Assembly (NCBI GenBank): GCA_902776195.1
Contig: CACYPF010000017.1
Location: 1 to 64,000, forward strand
From: an uncultured Prevotellaceae bacterium
GTDB lineage: Bacteria; Bacteroidota; Bacteroidia; Bacteroidales; Bacteroidaceae
Reading direction: 5' to 3'
Length of the DNA: 64,000 nt
The notes beneath the pieces were generated by a model. The model searched no databases and was not told the DNA's origin. It saw nothing but the letters and a program-made list of their open reading frames with translations. Below are positions 51,307 through 58,650 of the stretch, in pieces (positions within the stretch are counted from its first letter, which is position 1; the number at the start of each line of letters is the position of its first letter). Position numbers and translations under genes: made by a program.

Positions 51307-52071
51307 ATGGAGAACAATATCATTTCACCAGAGAACCTGGTATATCAGAAACCCACACTGATGAACGACAACCACATGCACTACTGCCCTGGTTGCTCGC
51401 ATGGCGTGGTGCATAAACTCGTGGCTGAGGTCATCGAGGAAATGGGCATGGAGGAGAAGACCGTTGGTGTGTCACCCGTGGGCTGTGCCGTGTTTGCCTA
51501 TAATTATCTGGACATCGACTGGCAGGAGGCTGCCCATGGACGTGCCCCTGCTGTGGCTACCGCTATCAAGCGCCTGTGGCCCGACCGTCTCGTGTTTACT
51601 TATCAGGGTGACGGTGACCTTGCCTGTATCGGAACCTGTGAGACCATTCATGCCCTGAACCGTGGGGAGAACATCGCTATCATCTTCATCAATAATGCCA
51701 TCTATGGTATGACGGGTGGACAGATGGCTCCTACCACACTGATGGGTATGAAGACCTCCACGTGTCCTTATGGCCGTCAGGCTGACCTGCACGGATATCC
51801 TCTGCATATCACGGAGATCGCTGCCACACTGGAGGGTACTTGCTATGTCACCCGTCAGAGTGTCGAGACCGTTGTCGCTATCCGCAGTGCGAAGAAGGCT
51901 ATCCGCAAGGCTTTCGAGGCTTCGATGGCTGGAAAGGGAAGTAGTCTCGTTGAGATTGTATCAACCTGTAACAGTGGTTGGAAGATGCCTCCAAAGGCTG
52001 CCAACGAGTGGATGCAGGAACACATGTTCAATTACTATCCGAAAGGAGACTTAAAAGACACAACAAAATGA
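51307..52071 (+). CDS. 2-ketoacid:ferredoxin oxidoreductase beta (TPP) subunit
   Basis: 254 residues. CPGCSHGVVHKLVAEVIEE at the start, the TPP/Mg motif GDGDLACIGTCETIHALNRGENIAIIFINN (Gly-Asp-Gly to Asn-Asn), and the family end TCNSGWKMPPKAANEWM. It starts 1 nt after the alpha gene and its stop overlaps the start of the gamma gene (ATGA). Confidence 0.93.
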   Translation: MENNIISPENLVYQKPTLMNDNHMHYCPGCSHGVVHKLVAEVIEEMGMEEKTVGVSPVGCAVFAYNYLDIDWQEAAHGRAPAVATAIKRLWPDRLVFTYQGDGDLACIGTCETIHALNRGENIAIIFINNAIYGMTGGQMAPTTLMGMKTSTCPYGRQADLHGYPLHITEIAATLEGTCYVTRQSVETVVAIRSAKKAIRKAFEASMAGKGSSLVEIVSTCNSGWKMPPKAANEWMQEHMFNYYPKGDLKDTTK

Positions 52072-52610
52072 AAAAAGAGATAATTATCAGTGGATTCGGT
52101 GGTCAGGGAGTCCTCTCGATGGGTAAGATTCTTGCCTATTCAGGACTGATGGATGACAAGGAAGTGACCTGGATGCCAGCCTATGGTCCCGAACAGCGTG
52201 GTGGTACGGCAAATGTCACCGTCATCGTGAGTGATGAGAAGATTTCTTCGCCCATCCTCTCGAAGTTCGACATCGCCATCGTCCTCAACCAGCCGTCGCT
52301 GGAGAAATTTGAACCGAAACTCAAACCCGGTGGTATCTTGATTTACGACGGCTATGGCATCCTCAACCCGCCAACCCGTAAGGACATCACCGTCTACCGC
52401 ATCGATGCCATGGACAAGGCTGCGGAGATGAAGAACTCGAAGGTGTTCAACATGATTGTGCTGGGCGGTCTCCTCAAGGTGGCTCCCGTCGTGAGCACGA
52501 AGGGTGTGGAGAAAGCACTCTTTAAGACGCTCCCTGAGCGTCATCACGCAATGATTCCCCTCAACATGCAGGCAATAGAGGAGGGTGGCAAGATTATTGC
52601 GCAGGTGTAA
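52068..52610 (+). CDS. 2-ketoacid:ferredoxin oxidoreductase gamma subunit
   Basis: 180 residues: KEIIISGFGGQGVLSMGKILAYSG at the N-terminus, WMPAYGPEQRGGTANVTVIVSD, and GGLLKVAPVV. This is the POR_N-gamma family that binds CoA in pyruvate oxidoreductases. It completes the four-subunit enzyme; the operon ends in the ACGACTGGC hairpin. Confidence 0.93.
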   Translation: MKKEIIISGFGGQGVLSMGKILAYSGLMDDKEVTWMPAYGPEQRGGTANVTVIVSDEKISSPILSKFDIAIVLNQPSLEKFEPKLKPGGILIYDGYGILNPPTRKDITVYRIDAMDKAAEMKNSKVFNMIVLGGLLKVAPVVSTKGVEKALFKTLPERHHAMIPLNMQAIEEGGKIIAQV

Positions 52611-52633
52611 CCTACATTATAATATATATTAGC

Positions 52634-52671
52634 AAAACGACTGGCGGAATGAGAAATCTGCCAGTCGTTTT
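52634..52671. terminator. ACGACTGGC hairpin used as bidirectional terminator
   Basis: AAAACGACTGGC / GCCAGTCGTTTT stem (12 bp) with a 14-nt loop GGAATGAGAAATCT, between convergent genes. Same element as the hairpins around dinD, opposite orientation. Confidence 0.8.
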
Positions 52672-52699
52672 GTTGATGATGAGTATTGGAATAACGGTA

Positions 52700-54571
52700 T
52701 CAGAAGCTACACTGCACACCAGCCATGAAGGTGGCTCGGGGCATGGGGTAGCCGAGGTTGATCTCGTAGCGTTGCGCCAGCAGGTTCTCGCCACGTACCC
52801 AGAGGGCAAGGTTCCTGATGAGCTGATAGCTGACCGTGGCGTTAAGCAGGAGGAAGTTCTCTTTCTTCTCGTTGTCGCCAATAGCAGTATAGAGTCCACT
52901 GATATATTGAAGACCAGTCACTACGCTCAGTCGGTGGCAGTTGTAGTTAGCACCGAGGAAGCCCTTATACTTCGGAGCCGCCAGTACAGGGTTCTTCATG
53001 TGCAGCAGAGCGTGGTTGGTGGTGATGTCCCAATGCTGGTTGATGCGATAGGCAGCCTCCAGTTCAGCACCATAGTTCTCTATCTTCCCCGTGTTCACGT
53101 TACGGGGCTTGCCATCGACGGGCATCGTCTGAATCATGTTGTCACCCTTCAGATAGAAGAGGTTGATGCCGTAGGTCAGCGTGTTAAACCGGTGTTTCCA
53201 CGACAGTTCATAGTTCATCAGACGTTCCGGTTTCAAGTCCTCGTTAGAGGGAGGGTAGAGATACATCTCCCGCATGGTAGGATTGCGGACCCCCTTGCTC
53301 ACCATCGCTTTCAGCTCACCGTTGTCCATCGGACGGATGACGATGCCCCCCTGTGGAATCCACTCCGTACCCGTGACGCTATGGTGGTCGATACGGATGC
53401 CCGCATCAACCGTCAGCCACGAGGTGAGATCCTGCCGGAACTCCACATAGCCTGCTATCTCGTTGCGATACGACTTGCCACTCTGTTTGTTGGGTGTGTC
53501 CAGTGTCTCACCCGTTTCCTTAGAGGTATAGTACGCATGTCCATAGATATGCTGATAGTCAATACCCACTGTCACCCGGTTGCCCTCGAAGAGTTGGGCA
53601 CTCTGATAGAGAGAGACACCCATCAGTGCGTCCTTCGAACGGAAATACCGTTTGGTGGGATTCTCTGGGTCTGCTGTACCGTCGTCAATCTTATGTCGTC
53701 CGAAGTTGGTATAGAGACTGACGGCACCGCTGGTCTTGTTATAATGATTCTCGACAGCCGCAGACACCATGCCGCGAGTGATCCACTGGTCGGCATCGTA
53801 GAGTGGGGAAGACGTACTGCCCGGTTGGCTGGCATTGAAATGCGTGATATTCGCATCGACATACGCATTCCAGTGCGCATGGAAGTCATAACCCAGTTTC
53901 AGATATCCCCCATACTGCTCGAAACCCATGCGGGGGCGGTGATTGTCGGTGCGCCCATACTGTGCGGCAACGGTACTGGAGAACTTGCCGCTGCGCACCT
54001 GATTAGAGGCTTCCGCCTGGATGGTGCCGTAGCTGCCAGCCCCCAGGTTGACTGTCGTCTTCACGCCATCCTCATGCATTCCACGGGTCACGATATTGAT
54101 GACACCTCCCATGGCATTCGAGCCATAGAGCATAGAGGCAGGACCGCGCAACACCTCCACCCGCTCGGTCATCAGTGTCTGGTAGCTGTCAGCGATGGGA
54201 TGGCCATAGATACCGTTATATTGCGGATGACCGTCGATGAGTACCATCAACTGACCACTGCCGCCAGTGATGCCCCGTAGGTTGATACCCCCTGCGGCCC
54301 CGCCGGAGACCCCATAGCCCAGCATGGAACGGCTGGTGATGAAGAGTCCGGGCACCTGTTGCATGACGGTGGGCAGGACACTTGTCTGATACTGTTCTGT
54401 GAGTGTCTGACGACCGATGACAGAGACCGTCATGGGCAGATAGCGCACGTCGGTGGCGTTACGGGTACCCGTCACCACGACGTCCTGCAGGTTCATAGAG
54501 TCGGTGACTTCTTCAGCGTTAATGCCGGCAGCCACCGCTACCAGCATCAGCGTAAGGAGATTTCTTCTCAT
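52700..54571 (-). CDS. TonB-dependent outer-membrane receptor
   Basis: 623 residues: signal peptide (MRRNLLTLMLVAVAAGINA), TonB box region NLQDVVVTGTRN, plug domain (PGLFITSRSMLGYGVSGG, INLRGITGGSGQLMVLIDG, VEVLRGPASMLYGSNAMGGVINIVT), and a 22-strand-type barrel ending in Phe (MAGVQCSF). It looks like the BtuB/FepA-type receptors for metal complexes or cofactors, not the SusC type (no N-terminal CarboxypepD repeat). It lies 30 nt after the DUF362 gene, probably the same transcript. Ligand unknown. Confidence 0.92.
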   Translation of the reverse strand: MRRNLLTLMLVAVAAGINAEEVTDSMNLQDVVVTGTRNATDVRYLPMTVSVIGRQTLTEQYQTSVLPTVMQQVPGLFITSRSMLGYGVSGGAAGGINLRGITGGSGQLMVLIDGHPQYNGIYGHPIADSYQTLMTERVEVLRGPASMLYGSNAMGGVINIVTRGMHEDGVKTTVNLGAGSYGTIQAEASNQVRSGKFSSTVAAQYGRTDNHRPRMGFEQYGGYLKLGYDFHAHWNAYVDANITHFNASQPGSTSSPLYDADQWITRGMVSAAVENHYNKTSGAVSLYTNFGRHKIDDGTADPENPTKRYFRSKDALMGVSLYQSAQLFEGNRVTVGIDYQHIYGHAYYTSKETGETLDTPNKQSGKSYRNEIAGYVEFRQDLTSWLTVDAGIRIDHHSVTGTEWIPQGGIVIRPMDNGELKAMVSKGVRNPTMREMYLYPPSNEDLKPERLMNYELSWKHRFNTLTYGINLFYLKGDNMIQTMPVDGKPRNVNTGKIENYGAELEAAYRINQHWDITTNHALLHMKNPVLAAPKYKGFLGANYNCHRLSVVTGLQYISGLYTAIGDNEKKENFLLLNATVSYQLIRNLALWVRGENLLAQRYEINLGYPMPRATFMAGVQCSF

Positions 54572-54601
54572 TAGTATCGTTTTTGATGTGTTGGTAATTA
54601 C

Positions 54602-55573
54602 TTATTTGTCGAGGTTAATCAGCTCATATTTTTTCGAGCCGAAACCGATCTTCTCAGCATAGTCAGTGATATATGTGCCATGCTGACGGTTGATGCGCTG
54701 GATGAGGGGGCTATTGTCATCACCCGGTTTGCCCTGGTAGTTGAACACCTTGTCGAGACAAGCCTGGTCAACAGCAACAGGGTCGAGGGATGCCATGATA
54801 CCCATGTCCTGCAGTTCCGGCTTTGCGGGATGCCCATCGCAGTCGCAGTCTACCGACATGTTGTTCATGACGTTGATGTAGATGATGTTGCCGTTGAAAT
54901 ACTCATGGACAGCCTGTGCGGCAGCAGCCATCGACTCCAGGAAGAGGTCCTGTGTCTTACCAGCAGCGAGATAGTCGGGGCCCCATGCAATCTTGGCATC
55001 GTCCGTCTTACCAGCCGTATGGATATACGCCTTACCTGCCGTGGAGGCTACACCGATGGAGGCGTTCTTCATCACACCGCCGAAGCCCCCCATGGCATGT
55101 CCCTTGAAGTGGGCGAGGTTGATCATGAAGTCGTAGTTGGCAAGGTGCTCACCCACGATATCGTATTTCAGGTGTTTCTTGTCCTGAATGGGGATGCGGA
55201 TATCGTGGAACTCATCCATGATGTCCACGGCGAAGATGCTGTCGAAGCCATGGTCATGAATCGTCTCCCAATGTTTTTGGGGATCCTGACGGGAACCGCC
55301 GTATGCTGTGCAGCACTCCACAATCGTACCGTTTACCTCATCCACCAGATTGCGGATGAGTGTGGGTTTCAGGTAATGGGTATTACCACCCTCACCTGTT
55401 GATATCTTCACTGCGACGCGTCCTTTAGCCTCTACACCGAGTGCCTTGTAGATTTTCACTAATGACTCAGGAGTAATCTCCTTAGTAAAATAAACCTTCG
55501 ACTGGGCGAAAGTCGTTGTTGTAACTATTGTCAAAGCTGCAACCAAGAGTAGTTTCATACTTTTCATATTCAT
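54602..55573 (-). CDS. Exported DUF362-family protein
   Basis: 323 residues with a signal peptide (MKLLLVAALTIVTTTTFAQ). DUF362 block: VAVKISTGEGGNTHYLKP, ECCTAYGGSRQDP, INLAHFKGHAMGGFGGVMKNASIG, GIMASLDPVAVDQACLD. No ferredoxin motif remains, unlike many cytosolic DUF362 proteins, though CDCDGH and ECC offer Cys residues. The family is uncharacterised. The start at 55573 is chosen because an earlier one overlaps the -7 box at 55596; ATG codons at 55567 and 55558 are alternatives. Confidence 0.85.
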   Translation of the reverse strand: MNMKSMKLLLVAALTIVTTTTFAQSKVYFTKEITPESLVKIYKALGVEAKGRVAVKISTGEGGNTHYLKPTLIRNLVDEVNGTIVECCTAYGGSRQDPQKHWETIHDHGFDSIFAVDIMDEFHDIRIPIQDKKHLKYDIVGEHLANYDFMINLAHFKGHAMGGFGGVMKNASIGVASTAGKAYIHTAGKTDDAKIAWGPDYLAAGKTQDLFLESMAAAAQAVHEYFNGNIIYINVMNNMSVDCDCDGHPAKPELQDMGIMASLDPVAVDQACLDKVFNYQGKPGDDNSPLIQRINRQHGTYITDYAEKIGFGSKKYELINLDK

Positions 55574-55595
55574 GTATATTAGGAAATTTCTGTTG

Positions 55596-55603
55596 CAAAG
55601 ATA
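55596..55603 (-). promoter_or_regulatory. DUF362-TonB receptor promoter -7 box
   Basis: TATCTTTG on the minus strand, 22 nt before the start at 55573; TTTG at 55629-55626 is a possible -33 element. Confidence 0.65.
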
Positions 55604-55733
55604 CACATTATTTATTATTTAAAGACAAAACAAAATACGGAAAGTTTAACCCATATTACGGAAAATAAATACTAATATTGTTCTTTTCGCGTAATTTCCT
55701 TGTCATTTTTTACGGATTATCGAAAATAATTTA

Positions 55734-55741
55734 TACCTTTG
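55734..55741 (+). promoter_or_regulatory. fadL-like gene -7 box
   Basis: TACCTTTG, 30 nt before the ATG at 55772. Confidence 0.65.
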
Positions 55742-55771
55742 CACCATGAAACCATTAAGGATAGAAGAAGT

Positions 55772-57091
55772 ATGAAGAAACTTTTTATGATGGCAATGAT
55801 CCTGTTTGTGACATTGGGTGTCCGTGCAGGAGGACTGATGACCAACACGAATTATCACATTGCATTCGACCGTATGATGGCACGTGGTGCCACATTTGAC
55901 ATTGACGCCGTATTCAGTAACCCTGCCGGTTTGGCTTGGGGACATGAAGGATGGCAACTCTCACTGAATTTCCAGAAACCATGGCAGAACCGCGATATTG
56001 AGACCAGCATCCCCAATTTCATGGGTGCTGACTATAACCAGAAATTTCATGGCAAGGCATCGGCGCCTATCGTACCGGCGTTCTTCGCCTCCTATAAAAA
56101 AGACCGCATCGCGCTGTCAGCTATGATTGGTATCGTGGGAAGTGGTGGTTTCGTCGAGTATAAGGACGGCGTACCGATGTTCAATGTCCCGATGACCGCC
56201 ATGCTGGCACAAAAAGGAATGATGCCCGGCAGCTATACCCTCGACTCGGAGATGAAAGGCAAACAGTATATCTATGGAGGACAGATCAACTTCACGTATA
56301 AGATTATTGATTGTCTGGCGGCAGCTGTCGGCTTCCGTGCCAACTACTATGACGGCTATTATCGTGGACATGTGGTGGCGGATATGGGAGGTAACAAACT
56401 CATCAATCTGCAACTTGACTGTAACCAGCGTGGGTGGGGTTTCACACCGATTATCAGTGTGGACTTCCACAAAGGTCCAGTCACACTGGCTGCCCGTTAT
56501 GAGTTCCGCACAAAACTTAACGTGCCTAACGATACCAAGGAACTGACTGCTGAGATTGCGGGGATGACTCCGGAGCAGACCGCCGCAGTCTTAGGATCGA
56601 AAGTCGGAGGGTATATGGATGGCGTGAAGACTCGTTACGATATGCCGTCATTGTTGACATTCGCAGCGGGGTATGAGTTTTCTCCAAAACTGCGTGCCAC
56701 ATTGGAATATCATTTCTTCGACGATAAGAATGCGAAGATGGCTAACGACCGTCAAAAGGAGTTGAAGCATGGGACGCATGAGTTCCTTGCCGGTGTGGAA
56801 TATGACATTAACGAAAAATTTACCGTCAGTTGCGGTGCACAGCGTACTGACTATGGACTGAGTGACGACTACCAGCAGAACACATCCTTTGCCTGTGACA
56901 GTTGGTCAATAGGACTGGGCGGTGCTTGGAACATCACAGAGAAGATCCGGCTCAATGCAGGTTATTTCATCAGTCTCTATAGCGACTACACCAAAGAGCA
57001 GAGCAGTTACCAGGGACTGGGTGTCGCAGGTAAGGACATTTATTCCCGTACCAATAACGTAATAGGTGTCGGAATCGACTATAAGTTCTGA
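55772..57091 (+). CDS. OmpP1/FadL-family outer-membrane transporter
   Basis: 439 residues: signal peptide (KKLFMMAMILFVTLGVRA), the conserved N-terminal hatch (GGLMTNTNYHIAFDRMMARGATFDIDAVFSNPAGLAWG, with the NPAG motif), then alternating beta strands to a Phe end (GVGIDYKF). FadL-type channels carry long-chain fatty acids and other hydrophobic compounds. Start at 55772 follows the promoter and signal peptide. Confidence 0.93.
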   Translation: MKKLFMMAMILFVTLGVRAGGLMTNTNYHIAFDRMMARGATFDIDAVFSNPAGLAWGHEGWQLSLNFQKPWQNRDIETSIPNFMGADYNQKFHGKASAPIVPAFFASYKKDRIALSAMIGIVGSGGFVEYKDGVPMFNVPMTAMLAQKGMMPGSYTLDSEMKGKQYIYGGQINFTYKIIDCLAAAVGFRANYYDGYYRGHVVADMGGNKLINLQLDCNQRGWGFTPIISVDFHKGPVTLAARYEFRTKLNVPNDTKELTAEIAGMTPEQTAAVLGSKVGGYMDGVKTRYDMPSLLTFAAGYEFSPKLRATLEYHFFDDKNAKMANDRQKELKHGTHEFLAGVEYDINEKFTVSCGAQRTDYGLSDDYQQNTSFACDSWSIGLGGAWNITEKIRLNAGYFISLYSDYTKEQSSYQGLGVAGKDIYSRTNNVIGVGIDYKF

Positions 57092-57202
57092 TTTTTTGTT
57101 AAATCGGGAGAACGTAAAGCTTAAAAAGCAATTTAAATCAAGAAAAATTAGTTAAAAACGTACTTTTTACACGATTTTCTTGGAACTTATTGTTTTTTTT
57201 AT

Positions 57203-57210
57203 TTACTTTG
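57203..57210 (+). promoter_or_regulatory. ompA gene -7-like box
   Basis: TTACTTTG, one mismatch to TAnnTTTG, 58 nt before the start. Confidence 0.45.
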
Positions 57211-57268
57211 CACCGAAAATTTAAAAAATAGGTAGATTTATTTATAAATTAATAAAGTTAGTAAACAA

Positions 57269-58471
57269 ATGAAAAAGCTTTTTTTAATGCTTGCTGTCGC
57301 TATGATGACAGCTTCTGTATCTGCACAGAAAACTGCAGTTACTGCAAACAAGGCTGGTGACAACTGGTACTTAGGTATCAACGCTGGTGTTGGTACTCCT
57401 ATGTCAAAGTTCAGCTATGAGACTGTTGGTGACAACAAGGCTGGTTTCTTCAAGGGTATTACTCCTGAGTTCGGCATTCGTCTTGGTAAGAACCTGACAA
57501 CCGTATTCGGTTTGGCTTTGGATGTTGATGCTTATTTCGGAAACGGTACTAAAGGTATCTATGGAATGGGTAAGTCTATGGTCGGTAGCAAAACTTTCGT
57601 CAATATGACAAACTTCGACCTGATGACCACTTGGAACCTGAGCAACGCTTTCGCTGGTTACAAAGGCGAGCCACGTGCATTCGAGATCATCGCTCTCGTC
57701 GGTGGTGGTTACACTCGCGATTGGGCTCGTAAAGAGGGTGGTATCAATGCAAAGGCTGCTATTGATTTCGCTTTCAATTTCGGTTCTGCTAAGCAGTGGC
57801 AGTTCTATATTGAGCCTTCTGCAATATTCACAAGAGGTTGGGCTAACCCCTTCAGAAAAGGTGAGACTGCTTTTGATGGCAAGAAGCTTGGTGGTGTACT
57901 CAGCGTAAAGGCTGGTTTCAACTACAAATTCGGTACAAGCAACGGTACTCACAACTTCAAGGTTGAGGAGCTCCGCGACCCAGCTGAGATCGACGCTCTG
58001 AACGCTAAGATCAATGAGCTTCGTTCTGATGTTGACGCTAAGAATGGTCAGCTGAACGCTGCTAACGCTACTATTAACGACCTGAAGAAGAAGCTCGCTG
58101 ACTGCGAGGCTCGTCCTACTCAGATTGTAGAGGAGAAGAAGGAGACAACTCTGCAGCCTATCGTTATCTTCCGTCAGGGTAAGAGCACTATCGACGCTGC
58201 TCAGTATGCAAGTGTTGAGATGGTTGCTAAGTACATGAAGAATCATCCTGAGGCTAAGGTTCTTGTTAAGGGTTATGCTTCTCCAGAGGGTCCCGCAGAG
58301 CTGAACCAGAAGCTTTCTGAGGCTCGTGCTACTTCTGTTGCAAATGCTCTGATCAAGCGCTACAAGATTTCTAAGGATCGTATCACTACTCAGGGCTTGG
58401 GTGCTACCAGTGAGATCTCTGAGGAGAACGACTTCAACCGTGTTGCAATGTTCGTTGATACTACTAAGTAA
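57269..58471 (+). CDS. OmpA-family major outer-membrane protein
   Basis: 400 residues: signal peptide to VSAQ, an N-terminal beta barrel (to about 230), a short coiled coil (EIDALNAKINELRSDVDAKNGQLNAANATINDLKKKL in pieces), and a C-terminal OmpA peptidoglycan-binding domain (about 290-400) with VLVKGYASPEGPAELNQKLSEARATSVANALI. Codon use differs from neighbours (many GCT, GGT, AAG), as expected for a very abundant protein. It resembles the paired Omp40/41-type OmpA proteins of Porphyromonas. A strong terminator follows. Confidence 0.94.
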   Translation: MKKLFLMLAVAMMTASVSAQKTAVTANKAGDNWYLGINAGVGTPMSKFSYETVGDNKAGFFKGITPEFGIRLGKNLTTVFGLALDVDAYFGNGTKGIYGMGKSMVGSKTFVNMTNFDLMTTWNLSNAFAGYKGEPRAFEIIALVGGGYTRDWARKEGGINAKAAIDFAFNFGSAKQWQFYIEPSAIFTRGWANPFRKGETAFDGKKLGGVLSVKAGFNYKFGTSNGTHNFKVEELRDPAEIDALNAKINELRSDVDAKNGQLNAANATINDLKKKLADCEARPTQIVEEKKETTLQPIVIFRQGKSTIDAAQYASVEMVAKYMKNHPEAKVLVKGYASPEGPAELNQKLSEARATSVANALIKRYKISKDRITTQGLGATSEISEENDFNRVAMFVDTTK

Positions 58472-58493
58472 TTTAGTAAATTAGTAAAAATAG

Positions 58494-58528
58494 GATCCCC
58501 GCAGGTATTACTTGCGGGGATTTTTTAT
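58494..58528 (+). terminator. ompA terminator
   Basis: ATCCCCGCA / TGCGGGGAT stem followed by six T. Confidence 0.88.
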
Positions 58529-58612
58529 GCCCATTTGTTCCAAAAACGTTTCTGTATGTTTCATCCCCTTGTTTTTTTTGCTTTTTTACTTGTTTTGTAT
58601 TTGTTTTAATCA

Positions 58613-58620
58613 TAACTTTG
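58613..58620 (+). promoter_or_regulatory. GH115 gene -7 box
   Basis: TAACTTTG, 30 nt before the ATG at 58651. Confidence 0.65.
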
Positions 58621-58650
58621 CAACATCAATAACGATAACGTATAGTTTAT

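Noticed and set aside
52649-54280. 543-codon open frame on the plus strand opposite the TonB receptor
   Set aside because: His/Val/Leu-rich shadow translation of a receptor gene whose motifs and signal peptide are unmistakable on the other strand.
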